From: Tetramitus jugosus
Taxonomy: Eukaryota > Heterolobosea > Eutetramitea > Acrasida > Vahlkampfiidae
Assembly: GCA_937625935.1 (NCBI GenBank)
Contig: OW569363.1
Span: forward strand, 456,296 to 520,295
Direction of reading: 5' to 3'
Length of the DNA stretch: 64,000 bases
Numbering within the stretch: position 1 is the first letter of the stretch; every line of letters begins with the position of its first letter. The notes beneath the pieces were generated by a model. That model worked only from the letters and a program-made list of their open reading frames with translations. It searched no databases and was not told the origin of the DNA. Below, piece after piece: positions 38,200-49,159 of the stretch. Position numbers and translations under genes: made by a program.

Positions 38200-39707
38200 A
38201 TGGTGTGTGTCTGTATACCCTACTATCACGAGGGTCATCATTTCGTCGAATGGATTGCTCAAATCTTTCATCAGTATGTATACACTCTCATTTTCACTCA
38301 TTATTTTCATCATTTTCATCATCATCATCTGTTTTTTGACCTACTCACCAAAAATCAACAAATAGATGTGTGTATACACGAGTTCAAGTCGCCTCCTTTT
38401 GTCTCGGTCTCTGCAGTATCGGTTTCTGGTTATTTGCTCAATTGCCTCAAATCATTAAGACTTATATGAGTGGTAGTGTAGAAAGTTTGAGTATGATGTT
38501 TTTGTTGACGTGGCTCGTGGGTGATATTACGAATTTGATTGGTTGTTTATTGACTCATCAATTGCCCACTCAACTCTACACTGCCATTTATTATTGTTCA
38601 ATGGATGTCATTATGGTTTCTCAATATTTTTATTATCGGATTCGAAATCGAAGCAAATCCATTGTCTTGCCCAACAATCACAAGCAGAAGAGGAATAATA
38701 GTGATGGTAATAATAATAATGAAAAAACTGCTGCTGCTTCTTCTGTCAAGCACTCTCGTCATGCGACTGCTGATGTCGCTGTTGTTGATGGTGAACACTT
38801 GTATCACAAGAAGAGTATCGATGTTGAGCAAGAAGGTGTTGGTGGTTTGCAACACAAGAGTGATTCACCACAACAGAGAACGTTTCTCTATTCTTACATG
38901 TTTTTGATTGCCATGGCTGGAGCGACTATTCTCTTTACTGTGGTCAATGGTGGAATGAATGCTTCCTCTACCAATAGTGCTCGATCGATTGCTACATTGG
39001 AAACAGTTGGACAAGAGAGAGCATTAATGATGAGATCAAGAAGCGATTTGATCTCCATGTATAGCAACAGTGGAAACAGTGGTGGTTCGACTAATGGAAG
39101 AAAGCTCTTGGGTATGAGTGATGCGACTGATTATGTCAACAAGAACAATTATACCAATTTGTTTAGTAATCAACCAGAGATTTGTGATGCTTCGATGCCA
39201 TTGTCCAAGGCTGAGAGAATTGTGGGTGATGTGAGTGCATGGGTTTCTGGCTTGTTGTACTTTACTGCGCGATTGCCTCAAATTTATTTGAATTATCAGA
39301 GAAAGAGTGTTGAAGGATTGTCCTTGCCCATGTTCCTCTGCGCAATTCTCGGTAATACGAGTTATGGATTGTCCGTGTTGATTCTCGGTATTCATGACGT
39401 GCCTGCATTCATGGAGAATACTTTCCCATACATTCTAGGATCCATCTGTACACTGTCCATGAGTGCTGTCATTATTTCTCAGTTTGTTCTCTATGCATTG
39501 ATACCTGCAATCAAGGCACGCCGTAGAAGGGCCATGTTGTTGAAGGAATCAGGCACTGTCAACAATGACTCGCCTGCAGCCTATGCCAACAACGATGCCG
39601 GTGTGTACTTTGATGAGGAAGATGAATCCGAAACCACAACTCTCACTGCTACAAGCATCGATGGTGAAGCATACCTCACCAGATATGGAAGCTATCACAA
39701 TCAATAA
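38200..39707 (+). CDS. PQ-loop repeat transporter (SLC66A1/YPQ1-like lysosomal amino-acid exporter)
   Basis: Two exons, 38200-38273 and 38366-39707; the 92-nt intron (donor GTATGT, acceptor AATAG) splits a Gln codon. 471 residues. The first PQ-loop is FWLFAQLPQIIKTYMSGSVESLSMMFLLTWLVGD and the second LLYFTARLPQIYLNYQRKSVEGLSLPMFL, each with the conserved Pro-Gln. Seven membrane segments are predicted. A ~150-residue Ser/Asn-rich loop divides the two halves, much as in yeast Ypq proteins. Relatives export cationic amino acids from the vacuole or lysosome. The C-terminal tail is acidic with possible sorting signals. Confidence 0.9.
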
Positions 39708-39791
39708 ATAAAAGCCACCCTAATTCAACTTGTAGTTCCCCCTGTTATCATCATCTCCCTCGTTCCCGTGCCCACTTGAACTTTCAAAAAA

Positions 39792-41291
39792 ATGCGTCCC
39801 CAAAAAAAAAACAGAGAGAACACAAAAAACAGAAACAGCATGCCAAAAGCAACCAAAAGTTCATCGTCATCATCATCCAGCAACAAACTTCCCAGAAAAC
39901 CCACAAAACGTAAAATCAATGCCAAACAAGCACTACTCGACCGTTCACTTTCCCTTCACTCCGATCCGAATGCGCACAAAAAATTATCCGTTTCCGAATT
40001 TGGACACAAATATTTACAGCTTTTGGCGCGGGAACAATACCTGATTGAAAATGCGCGGCCAAGCTTTGATCAGAATTGTAATGATAGAGAACGTGTGTTG
40101 GTGGATACGTTGAGGCACATGGATGATGATCATGTTCATGATGAAGAGAATCACGAACACCAACAACACCAACATGATGATCACATCATCACATTGACTG
40201 CTGTAACAACAAATAACAACATGAATAACGACATAAATAATAGAGATATAGGAAGAGGAGGAGGTGGAGAACAACAACAAGAACAAGAGTTGTCATACAT
40301 GAGAGACATTTGTGGCATATCAGAGCTATTGATTCCAAAGCCATACGAGTTGGTTGAAGCTGCCATGGAACAAGAAATTAAGAGAACAGAGGAGTTTGAT
40401 GCTGATTTTGACAGTGTGCCATCTGATATCAAGAACATGATTGATTTTTCAAAGATTCCAACGTTAAAGCACGTAGAGGAGCTTCATTTTGCACCACTAG
40501 AGTGCTTGACCGAGGAAGGAAAGCAAAAAACGTTGACCATGCTGCCCCGGAAGGAACTAAATTACATTACGGCTCACATGAGAGACAATAGCAATCCAAA
40601 ATTGGCACAGCACAAGAATAGTAAGCCAGTGGATCGAACAGAGATTGTGTTAAAAGTGGCTCTGTTCCATCCGGAGCGTAATCTAAAGACTCAAGAGTTT
40701 CATGTGTTGGGTAGTCAACCGTTGACTGATTTGAGAGATTGCATGTACTGTTTAAATGATCATATTATTAATGGAAAACAGACGAGATCGGGTTATTTCT
40801 TCATTGAAGGAACTTTTTATAATGATATGCGTCATGCGAACAATGTTGACTACTCGAAACAGGTGATTGATTGGCAAAGTGAGAATGAGAGGTACATGGA
40901 ACAGGATCTAGGTGACAGAGAGCTGTTCAAGACAAGGAAAATGGAAGAGACGCGATTCTGTGACTTGTCCATACGGTTACACGAAAAGTATCTGTATTGT
41001 CATCAGGGAGATTGCAAACATTTTATCATTTTCACTGAAATGCGATTGATTAATGATATTGACAATCAAAACTACTATGCCTATCCGATTCGTGTGTTTC
41101 AGAGCAGGATTCGAAGGAAAAAGTGCCTCATTTGCGATATTTATTCGGCAAAGTGGGTCACGTACAGTGATAAGCACACGGCAGATGAACCAAGTTTTTA
41201 CTGTGATGCTTGCTACAGACAGTTTCATTATGATGAAAAGGGTGAGCTATTGTACAAGGACTATGAAGTCTATCGGTACTATCACGAATAA
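39792..41291 (+). CDS. SNAPC3: SNAPC3/SNAP50-like subunit of the snRNA-activating protein complex
   Basis: 499 residues, no intron. A basic Ser/Asn/His-rich N-terminal third is followed by the conserved SNAP50 region: VLKVALFHPERNLKTQEFHVLGSQ, LTDLRDCMYCLNDH, GYFFIEGTFYNDMRH and ETRFCDLSIRLHEKYLYCHQGDCKHFIIF. The C-terminal Cys/His cluster (KKCLICDIYSAKW, then FYCDACYRQFHYD) is the zinc-binding module of the family. In animals and trypanosomes SNAPC3 recognises the proximal sequence element of snRNA promoters (Pol II and III), so the organism probably has PSE-like elements. Confidence 0.9.
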   Translation: MRPQKKNRENTKNRNSMPKATKSSSSSSSSNKLPRKPTKRKINAKQALLDRSLSLHSDPNAHKKLSVSEFGHKYLQLLAREQYLIENARPSFDQNCNDRERVLVDTLRHMDDDHVHDEENHEHQQHQHDDHIITLTAVTTNNNMNNDINNRDIGRGGGGEQQQEQELSYMRDICGISELLIPKPYELVEAAMEQEIKRTEEFDADFDSVPSDIKNMIDFSKIPTLKHVEELHFAPLECLTEEGKQKTLTMLPRKELNYITAHMRDNSNPKLAQHKNSKPVDRTEIVLKVALFHPERNLKTQEFHVLGSQPLTDLRDCMYCLNDHIINGKQTRSGYFFIEGTFYNDMRHANNVDYSKQVIDWQSENERYMEQDLGDRELFKTRKMEETRFCDLSIRLHEKYLYCHQGDCKHFIIFTEMRLINDIDNQNYYAYPIRVFQSRIRRKKCLICDIYSAKWVTYSDKHTADEPSFYCDACYRQFHYDEKGELLYKDYEVYRYYHE

Positions 41292-41421
41292 AAAACAAGA
41301 GAAATACACTGTCAGAATACAAAGCCTTCAAAGATCACGTTACAAAAAGGACAGAGTTTCTCCGAGTTCTTAAAGTTCAGTTTTGTTCAAATTGTCTGCA
41401 AAATCAGAAAAGAAACAAGAA

Positions 41422-42327
41422 ATGCAAAACTCATCCATTGTACTGCCATTGCTCAATGAACTCAAGCTCGACATTGATGCCGATATCTGCAATGCCTATA
41501 TCGTCGGTTCTCGAATGTTCCAAGTCGATCGTCACTCCAAATCAGATGACGATTATCTGATTGTGTTGACAGAAGAAGGTTGCAAGAAACTGGAGAGTCA
41601 ACTCTCTTGTGCAAGCAGTCAACTGGTGGATACCCCATTGACAAAGAGCTCTCAAGTAGTTTTTGACAACAAGACTGAAGTGTATGTCAATGTACCATCA
41701 TGGGATTACAGAAGTGATCAAGTGGATGCTACACTGTTGTCTCAGGAGGGATTTGAGAGATGTTTGGCAATGTTTGATAGTACGGTGATTGAGTGTGCAT
41801 CGCTACATTATTATCCATCGGATAGTGCGGAGAGTGGAATGATATTGGTCAGGAATTGTGAGTACAGAGTGCCATTGTTGTTGAAGAATGATGGTGAGTT
41901 TGTGGGCAATGACGATGAGAGAAATCTTGATATTATAGAGAATATGGGCCATTTGAGGGCGAACTACAGTAAGAAATCAGGAAACTCATATGTAAAGTGT
42001 AAGAAGAAGATTACAGTCGAGAAGACAGTGCAGGATCAATACATTGGATACAAGAGTCTATTTCATAGTCTCAGATTGTCAACTTTTGGCGTTCAGATTG
42101 CTTCACATGGTTATGTTTCTGACTTCAAGGCTGCGAATGGATTTTATAATGAACTTGTACTGCCTTTTGTGAAGCAAATGGAGACTGAAGAAGCAAAGGA
42201 TCTAACTGACGAGGAGGGTGCTAAGATCTGGTCAGAAATCGACAAAAGATACAAATCAATTCGAAACAAATTGGCTTCAGAGTTGAGAAAGGCGGCCCCA
42301 CTACCTCAAAAGAATACACCAAAATAA
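41422..42327 (+). CDS. Putative nucleotidyltransferase-fold protein of unknown role
   Basis: 301 residues from ATG 41422 (the open frame starts at a TTG). Near the N-terminus AYIVGSRMFQVDRHSKSDDDYLIVL resembles the GS-x-SDxD signature of the polymerase-beta nucleotidyltransferase superfamily, here with Ser-Asp-Asp-Asp. There is no ATP-grasp or zinc motif. The rest is helical and charged (KKITVEKTVQDQYIGYKSLFHSL). Similar proteins are often called predicted nucleotidyltransferases without known substrate. Family placement is an inference from one motif. Confidence 0.6.
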   Translation: MQNSSIVLPLLNELKLDIDADICNAYIVGSRMFQVDRHSKSDDDYLIVLTEEGCKKLESQLSCASSQLVDTPLTKSSQVVFDNKTEVYVNVPSWDYRSDQVDATLLSQEGFERCLAMFDSTVIECASLHYYPSDSAESGMILVRNCEYRVPLLLKNDGEFVGNDDERNLDIIENMGHLRANYSKKSGNSYVKCKKKITVEKTVQDQYIGYKSLFHSLRLSTFGVQIASHGYVSDFKAANGFYNELVLPFVKQMETEEAKDLTDEEGAKIWSEIDKRYKSIRNKLASELRKAAPLPQKNTPK

Positions 42328-42354
42328 GTTCATTTGTTTTGTTTTATTGCACAT

Positions 42355-44265
42355 TTATCTTGACTCTTGACGCGCTCGCCTTAGATAGCGCAACTCTCTT
42401 AACGTGGCAGTCAAAATTGTGACACCAACTGGGAGGAGCAGTGGCAAATAGATTGCCAACTTTTGACTATCTGGGAAGTGAAGCATAGAGATCATACTTG
42501 GATGAAAGAATGCTCTCTCACTCTTTTCCATTGCAATCTTGGAATGCTGCAATAGTTTCTCATAATCCACCATGCTGTTCTTCGGACCAATGTTGCTAAT
42601 CAGAGTATATGCTTGTTGAGTGTGGTTCAGAGCCTCGTTTGTTAATTCAGCAATCCGATGCATGACCAAAACATTTGGCATATTGGAAACAACAGTGGAT
42701 AAGCTTTCAAGAGAATGCTTTGCTGTTGCCAAGTTCTGTTCAATCCTATCTCGCATTAATTGATCAATCTCCCAGTCAGCAATACCATGTTTGGTGTCTG
42801 GAACCATGTGCACGGTAAAATTACCGACTTGAACAACAGGAGTATATGTTGGCAGTGCCAATAGCATTCTCATCTGAGAGATAAAGGATTGCATGACATA
42901 TGCCTCCTGTGCTTCACTGAGTACTCTATTCACGGATTGGCTCGTTGTCGAATTCTTGTCATCTGTTGGAGATGAATTCAATATTACAACACCTCCCCAT
43001 CTAGGAATTACATAGGCATCATCTGCATCATCAGCCATTTCATTTGATGTGATGCTCTTCAGCTTTGATCTCGATGATTGCGTGTCATGTGGAACAACAA
43101 ACAGTGGACTATACTCTGTGTCAGGAACCAATAAAATGAAATGAACAGTTGGGTCATTGAAAGCATAAGAGTCCAACTTCCAATCCGAATTCTCATTCAA
43201 CAACAATTGCATCTCATTCGATTTCAACTCGTATCGCTCTCTATGTGGATTAAACACTGGAGTCGAGGGTAAATTAGCATACTGTAAAATTTGTGAATCA
43301 ACAGACACGTTGGTCAATAGCAATGGCGAAATTTTGCTCAAAAACGGCTGCAAATACTTTTGTTCCATCTCTTCAAAGTTCCACACATAATTGATATGAG
43401 AAGGCTCTTGATTAATCAGCGTAAAACTCAAAATATATTGATTTGCACTTGTCTTGATTTGCAAATCCCTATTCATTGTCAAATCCTTCATTGTAATCAA
43501 TCGGTACACTTGCTGAATCGTTTCCTTCAATTGTTCAGTTGACATGTAATCATTTGATGGAATGGTTAACCAACCGTGTCTTCCCGTTCCCAAATACAAG
43601 TGATTTGGTTGTAATAAAAGTGTAGCACATTCCTTCACATTGTCATCCTTGTTATCACCATCATGTGTCTTCAACACACCTTGCTCCACAATAAACAAAG
43701 TAAAGAGACCAGGCTTCTCTTCATATGAATTGACAACAAAGTGCTCTCTCAAGAATTGATCCATGATGGCCATTTGATCCAAATTGTCTTGCTCCTTGCA
43801 TTCCTCTCCTACTAATGTTGTCTCAGATGGATGCACTACGCGTTCCTTTTTAAGAAGGCAATGTTCCCGCCAAAAATCAATTTCCGTTTCTCTGAGCAAC
43901 GTATGTTTCTGAGCGCTCAGAAACAATGGAATATTCTGTTTCTTGAAATCGTCGTACAACACTTGATTCATGTCTCTGAATTGATTTCGAATGTGTTGAG
44001 TGATCCATTGTTGCGTATGACCAATGTGATGAATGACCATGTGTACAGGCAAGTTCTTTTCATTGTAAACAACGTTTGTTTGTTGTTGAGCTGCTGCTGT
44101 AGCAGATCCGTTCAACACATCAGTGTAATGGTGAGCAAATGTGGAGGCAATTTGATCGTGTGCGAGTTCTGTTTGGAAAGCTCCAGTGGATCGCCACCAC
44201 AGGGGTATGTTACAGATGATGAACGAGAAAGTGAAAAAGATGACGAGTAGCCTCGTTGTTGGCAT
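42355..44265 (-). CDS. PIGS: PIG-S subunit of the GPI transamidase complex
   Basis: 636 residues. A transmembrane helix near the N-terminus (LLVIFFTFSFIICNIPLWW) and one near the C-terminus (LAIYLPLLLPVGVTILTATL) flank a large lumenal domain, the PIG-S topology. Family features include WWRSTGAF, WGGVVILNS, MRMLLALP and LTNEALNHTQQAYTLISNIG. PIG-S is part of the ER complex that cleaves a C-terminal signal and attaches the GPI anchor; it is non-catalytic. Several NxT/S sites are in the lumenal domain. It is convergent with the preceding gene, with 27 bp between stops. Confidence 0.88.
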   Translation of the reverse strand: MPTTRLLVIFFTFSFIICNIPLWWRSTGAFQTELAHDQIASTFAHHYTDVLNGSATAAAQQQTNVVYNEKNLPVHMVIHHIGHTQQWITQHIRNQFRDMNQVLYDDFKKQNIPLFLSAQKHTLLRETEIDFWREHCLLKKERVVHPSETTLVGEECKEQDNLDQMAIMDQFLREHFVVNSYEEKPGLFTLFIVEQGVLKTHDGDNKDDNVKECATLLLQPNHLYLGTGRHGWLTIPSNDYMSTEQLKETIQQVYRLITMKDLTMNRDLQIKTSANQYILSFTLINQEPSHINYVWNFEEMEQKYLQPFLSKISPLLLTNVSVDSQILQYANLPSTPVFNPHRERYELKSNEMQLLLNENSDWKLDSYAFNDPTVHFILLVPDTEYSPLFVVPHDTQSSRSKLKSITSNEMADDADDAYVIPRWGGVVILNSSPTDDKNSTTSQSVNRVLSEAQEAYVMQSFISQMRMLLALPTYTPVVQVGNFTVHMVPDTKHGIADWEIDQLMRDRIEQNLATAKHSLESLSTVVSNMPNVLVMHRIAELTNEALNHTQQAYTLISNIGPKNSMVDYEKLLQHSKIAMEKSERAFFHPSMISMLHFPDSQKLAIYLPLLLPVGVTILTATLRELRYLRRARQESR

Positions 44266-44549
44266 CTTGATCTTTTTGTTTTGTGGGGTAACCTTTTCTC
44301 TTCTTTTTGGCTTTGTTTGATTGCAGAAGAGTATTTTTAGGGAGATTGTGGTGGAAAGAACAAAAGTTTGCTTAGGAGTGTTTGAGGGTGAAATTGATGG
44401 GCATTATTGCCTCTTGTCATTTTGCTTTCATATTTTCTAATATTCTTTTTTTGAATGGTGGCAACAGAGAGACTGCTGTGCTGGCAGGAGTCTCAATCTC
44501 TGTTATCCTTACAATATTACGTTTTGAATATATACAATGCAACACTCAA

Positions 44550-46583
44550 TTACTCTTCTGTGGGCTCTTCCTCTTTGCCATTCTCTTCTTCGGGTGTGTC
44601 AGAGTGACTTGATGTGCTTGTTGCTCCTCGAGGCTGCATCTTCCATTGGAATTTGAGTGTGGAACCTGAAAAGTCTTTGCCTTGTTCGATGGCCTTCTGG
44701 GCATTGTTTCTGGTGGAGAACTTGACATTATAAGCATCACTTGCATTCTCATACTCGATGGCCTCCACAGGACCAAACTGTTCAAAATGCTTTCTTACTT
44801 CTTCTTCGGATCTCTTATCCTCGGGAACACCTCTCACTTGCAACGTTGTTGTTCTGTTATCAAGTGTCAGTGATCGCTTGACAAGTGGAGTGACAACACC
44901 ACCTCGACCACGCCATGCACCTCTTCCCCTTGCAAGTGGACCACCACGAAGAATTGCTCCACCTCGACCGCGTCCTCGAGAGGAAGTAGGAGTACCTTCA
45001 ACTGACTCTGTCTTCTCCTCTTCACCCTCTGTTGTTGAACTCTCCTGGGCTGAAGCAGCTGGTTCATCAGAAGTGCCGGCATTGACATCGACAGCCGCAG
45101 AGTCTTCCACTCCGGTGCTTTCACCTTCAGTTTCTTTAGCAGCTTCGGGTTGACGCTGCTGTTGAGCCTTCTGTGCCTGCGCCGTCTGTATAGCAGTGAG
45201 CTTTTGAGTGACTTCATGTTGTTCCTGCTGAAGTTTCTTGATGTTTGAGTCAAGTTGTTTCAGGAAGTCCAACAGTTCCATCTTTTCCTTGGTCATCTCC
45301 TTCATGGCATCAATTTTCACAAAGATCATTCTATACATGTTCAACTGCTGTTGTAATAAATCGTTCTTCTTTTGGACCATAGCAGTTAATTCCTTCACCT
45401 TCTCGTTCACATTCTCAGGTTTGTTAAGAATGAGAGAGTGGCTAGGGGGAGCAGAAGCAGCGGGCGCCTCATGCTTTGCTCTCACCCACCCCACTTGAAC
45501 AAATCGATTGCCTAGAACGGCATCAGGAGAATGGAGAGCAGCCTTTGCGCTCTCTGTGTGTTCATATTGAACAAAAGCCTTGTGGCTGTGATACTTGATC
45601 ATAATGTTTAACACACTACCAAACTTTTTAAAATGCCGATACAAGGCATCCATTGTGGCATCATCGGGTATTGAACTCACAATCAGAGTGTTTAGTGTTG
45701 GAAGACGTGATGAATCATCAGAATCAAGCTTGTCCTTATTCATCACCACCAACTCATTTCCATTCTTATCTGTAATAATTTCACCTGTTACAGCAGGTGT
45801 GTCATCATAACGTCGGCCTCCGCGACCTCTTCCACGTGCTCCTCGACCTCGACCTCTGTCTGTTGTTCGACCCATACGATCGCCTCGTCCTCTGGAACTG
45901 CCTCCTCGTCTCGATGAATCATCATGATAGGAATCACCTTCTTCATCACCTTCACGTGCATGATGTCTATCACTACCGTGATGGTGGCGAGAATCGTCAA
46001 AACTCCTCGATTTATCACTACCACTCTTGCTCTCATACCGCGTTCGAGAACTTCGCTCTCTTCTTCCACCGTGATAACTGTCAGGTTCTTCATTGTTGTC
46101 TTCATTGTCTTGATCTCTTCGACCACTGCTGCTGACACTATAATCTGTTCTCCTTCGCTTGTGAGCAAGTTGATCATCGTCTTCGTCACGTGGAGAAGGA
46201 CTCACCGACCGCCGAGAAGCAGAAGACACATCAGAATATTTTCTCTTTTGTGAAGTTGTTTCTTCCATTTGGTGATGGTGATGATGATGAGGAGGAGTGG
46301 AAACTGCAGCAACAGGTGCAGAAGCAGCAGCGGTAGCTCTGTTGAGGCTTCGATTCAAATAAGCAAATAACTTTTCGATAAAAGAATTTGTGTGATCGCC
46401 TATAAACTCACTCAGTGCGTCTCTACACTTGTTCTTTATCTCGCGTTCGTTTGTCGAATTATCATCCTTCAACAAAGCCAAAACATACTGACTCAATAAA
46501 TCAGAATCAGCCTCTGATAAGCTGCTCAGTTCGCGTTGCAACCAAGAGTTGATTTGTCCTTCGTTCTGGTCACTCACATACAT
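44550..46583 (-). CDS. RBM26/RBM27-like RNA-binding protein with two RRMs
   Basis: 677 residues from the first ATG at 46583. The N-terminus (~1-80: INSWLQRELSSLSEADSDLL, then FIEKLFAYL) resembles the PWI-like fold of RBM26/27. An Arg/Ser/Asp-rich stretch and RGG boxes (GRGRGARGRGRGGRR) follow, then RRM1 (~294-370; LNTLIVSSIPDDATMDALY), a Lys/Gln-rich coiled coil (~385-465), a second RGG region, and RRM2 (~571-645; TTLQVRGVPEDKRSEEEVR). In animals RBM26/27 belong to the nuclear exosome-targeting PAXT pathway. Unlike the animal proteins, no CCCH zinc finger is seen between the PWI-like region and RRM1. Confidence 0.82.
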   Translation of the reverse strand: MYVSDQNEGQINSWLQRELSSLSEADSDLLSQYVLALLKDDNSTNEREIKNKCRDALSEFIGDHTNSFIEKLFAYLNRSLNRATAAASAPVAAVSTPPHHHHHHQMEETTSQKRKYSDVSSASRRSVSPSPRDEDDDQLAHKRRRTDYSVSSSGRRDQDNEDNNEEPDSYHGGRRERSSRTRYESKSGSDKSRSFDDSRHHHGSDRHHAREGDEEGDSYHDDSSRRGGSSRGRGDRMGRTTDRGRGRGARGRGRGGRRYDDTPAVTGEIITDKNGNELVVMNKDKLDSDDSSRLPTLNTLIVSSIPDDATMDALYRHFKKFGSVLNIMIKYHSHKAFVQYEHTESAKAALHSPDAVLGNRFVQVGWVRAKHEAPAASAPPSHSLILNKPENVNEKVKELTAMVQKKNDLLQQQLNMYRMIFVKIDAMKEMTKEKMELLDFLKQLDSNIKKLQQEQHEVTQKLTAIQTAQAQKAQQQRQPEAAKETEGESTGVEDSAAVDVNAGTSDEPAASAQESSTTEGEEEKTESVEGTPTSSRGRGRGGAILRGGPLARGRGAWRGRGGVVTPLVKRSLTLDNRTTTLQVRGVPEDKRSEEEVRKHFEQFGPVEAIEYENASDAYNVKFSTRNNAQKAIEQGKDFSGSTLKFQWKMQPRGATSTSSHSDTPEEENGKEEEPTEE

Positions 46584-46779
46584 GATTTCCGTTTTTGTGC
46601 ACCGTTTGTGTTCAATGTTGAAGTGTGCTGTTTTTTCGCCGCACACAAAAACTTTGTAAATTTATTGAAGGTTCAGTCAACCAAGAATGTTGTCCAAACG
46701 AAAATTTGCAAAAGTCACAAAGTTGAGAAAAAATTAACAACAAACACATAACGTTAACCAAGCCAAAAAATATTCTAAA

Positions 46780-47276
46780 ATGGTCAGAACTAGCATTTTG
46801 AACGACGCTTTGACAACTATCAGAAACGCAGAAGTTGCTGGAAAGAGACAATGTATGATCAGACCTCAATCCAAGACTATCATCAAGTTCTTGACTGTCA
46901 TGCAAAAGCACGGTTACATTGGTGAATTCGAAATTGTCGACGACCACAGATCTGGAAAGATTGTTGTCGAATTGACTGGAAGAATCAACAAGTGTGGTGT
47001 TATCTCCCCACGTTTTGATGTCCAAGTTACCGAAATCGAAAAGTGGATCAACAATTTGTTGCCATCCCGTCAATTCGGTTACCTTGTCCTAACCACCTCC
47101 AAGGGTATCATGGATCACGAGCAAGCAAGAAAGGAACACACTGGAGGAAAGGTAGGTCTCTTCATTTTAGCTACTTGCTGCTGTGCTTTCATGACCCAGT
47201 TTCTTTACTCTTGTATGATTTCTAACTCTTTTATTTTCTTTGTGTATCATAATAGATCCTTGGTTTCTTCTATTAA
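46780..47276 (+). CDS. RPS15A: 40S ribosomal protein S15a (uS8)
   Basis: Two exons, 46780-47151 and 47256-47276; the 104-nt intron has donor GTAGGT and acceptor ATAG and is in phase 0. The product is 130 residues, the usual length: [18 protein letters not shown] at the start and ILGFFY, encoded by the 7-codon last exon, at the end. A small-subunit protein binding the central domain of 18S rRNA. Codon use is markedly C-ending (ATC, AAG, TCC), as expected of a highly expressed gene. Confidence 0.97.
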
Positions 47277-47417
47277 ATTTGCGAATAAATGTTTTTCTGG
47301 CATTTCAGACACTTTTTTTCTTGCACGTGTTCCATAATTATGATGTCATCAATTGCTTTTTTCCTTTGAACGTGTTCTCTTCGAACATTTTACTCACAAA
47401 AAACAACAACACCAAAC

Positions 47418-48329
47418 ATGATGAAAGCGAACGACAGTGGTTCTTCCTCCCACTCAAGTAGGACTATTGAAAAGATGGAGTCCGAGTACAAGAATAGTCA
47501 GAAACTGATTCTCACCATTCGCCGTGATCTTGAACAACTGGAGAGAGAACAATACGAACAACAACAGCAAGCGCTGTTGAACACTGGATCATCATCGTCG
47601 TCCGAGATTGATGATGCCATCGAATCCGGTTTGTACCATAGAGGCGGCATTAGCTACACGAATGCACGATCAGCAATGATGACACATCGAACTTCCAGTG
47701 ATTCATCATCATCATCATCCGTTCCTCTTTCGAATATTGAACTGGAACAGAGAAGACAGAGATTGAACGAACGAGTGACAAGCAATATTAATACCTTGTC
47801 TCGTGGTGAACAATCACTCAAGTCACTTGTACAGCAGTTAGGAGCAGCGAATAAGTCTCGAGATTTGTGGGAACAACAAATCAGTCACTTGTCCAATGAG
47901 GTTTCATTTCTGAGAGCCAGCACGAACAAGATTTTCAGAAGGATTAGTGAAGCTGAACACGCTCGTCAACTACTACTCGGTGCCGATGAAAATTATTTAA
48001 AGACTGGTGGTTCCATGGACGACGAAGAGAGGATGAGACACTTGCACTCCCAAACATCGAGCTTTCAAAGATCTATTGCTCTCGTGGAGCAAATGAAGGA
48101 TGTTGGTTCATCTGTTTTAGGCATGCTCAGCAGTCAGAAAGAAACGATACAGGGAGCACGGAGAAGAGTGTTGGACATTGGTCTCATGCTCGGAGTGTCT
48201 CAATCAACGATCCGTATGATCGAGAGGAGGAATATCATTGATCGAGCAATTGTCTATGGTGGAATGCTGTTGGTTTCCATGTTGCTCCTCTACTTTTTCT
48301 GGACAAGGGTCTTATTCAGAAAATCTTGA
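47418..48329 (+). CDS. GOSR2: GOSR2/membrin-like (Bos1-type) Qb-SNARE
   Basis: 303 residues with a C-terminal membrane anchor (~277-297: IVYGGMLLVSMLLLYFFW) and no signal peptide. The SNARE segment (RSIALVEQMKDVGSSVLGML) is preceded by an Habc-like helical region. The stretch RVLDIGLMLGVSQSTIRMIERR followed by the anchor is characteristic of membrin/Bos1. The protein would mediate ER-to-Golgi vesicle fusion. A Ser-rich insert (residues ~55-100) is lineage-specific. Confidence 0.87.
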   Translation: MMKANDSGSSSHSSRTIEKMESEYKNSQKLILTIRRDLEQLEREQYEQQQQALLNTGSSSSSEIDDAIESGLYHRGGISYTNARSAMMTHRTSSDSSSSSSVPLSNIELEQRRQRLNERVTSNINTLSRGEQSLKSLVQQLGAANKSRDLWEQQISHLSNEVSFLRASTNKIFRRISEAEHARQLLLGADENYLKTGGSMDDEERMRHLHSQTSSFQRSIALVEQMKDVGSSVLGMLSSQKETIQGARRRVLDIGLMLGVSQSTIRMIERRNIIDRAIVYGGMLLVSMLLLYFFWTRVLFRKS

Positions 48330-48468
48330 GCTGCACAATTCTCTCATGCCAAACACTTTGCTTGGTGCCTTGTTCGCTACAGCTAGTAAAACGCTCGAAA
48401 AAGCTTTGTCGGACATTCATTTCTCCACTGTACACACAAAACCCGCCCAAAAAACAAAATACACACAA

Positions 48469-49159
48469 ATGCCACCGACAACCACAATCAAGAGTGAGAA
48501 TCAGTCACAGGACACGATCAACGCAACAACAACGATACATGATTCAGACGATGATCAAGAAGATGAACAAATGACAATGTTGGAGGGAAGTCAATTGATT
48601 GGTGGTGGTGGTGGATCATCCATGTCCAATCACAATCCACTCTCTGCATTTGGAAAGGGCAATGTGAATCATTTGAGCTCTATTGCTTCTTTGAATCAAA
48701 TTGAAAATGTTTGTTTTTTTGATCATTCTTCTTCTTCTTATTGCTTGTTGTTCTTCTTGTTTTTGATAAATGATGATGATGATGATGATGATTGACATTG
48801 GGTTATTCTGTTGATATATTTGTGTGTTAATAATAATAATAATATAACAATCATAATCATAGGATATTGCTGGACTACTTGATATTGGAATTAAAATGTT
48901 TGAAGATATTTCAATGGGCACTCAACAACAACAGCAGCTTCATGGTAGTAGTGATGCAACTGCTGCTGCTGCTGCTGTTTCATCCGATCTGAACAAGCAA
49001 TTTGTAACAACAGTGAAAAAAGTGGCACAGGAATTGGCTGCTCATATCCATAGACAGTCTCAGCAGCCAACCTTGCCTTTTGAATCCAATAGTTATTCTT
49101 CATTTGAACGGTTGAATAATATGGTGGAGAGAAGTCGAATGATTAATGATCAATTGTAA
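48469..49159 (+). CDS. MED11: Mediator subunit 11-like protein
   Basis: Two exons, 48469-48708 and 48863-49159; the 154-nt intron has donor GTTTGT, acceptor CATAG and a (GAT)n microsatellite (48771-48795). 178 residues. The spliced product has the MED11 pattern: SIASLNQIENDIAGLLDIGIKM across the join, a helix FVTTVKKVAQELAAHIHRQ, and a C-terminal SNSYSSFERLNNMVERSRM, matching the ExIG, AEL-x-IR and SSY regions of animal MED11 in order and spacing. It would be in the Mediator head. The N-terminal ~75 residues are Ser/Gly/Asp-rich. An upstream in-frame ATG at 48346 exists but is close to the preceding stop. Confidence 0.72.
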
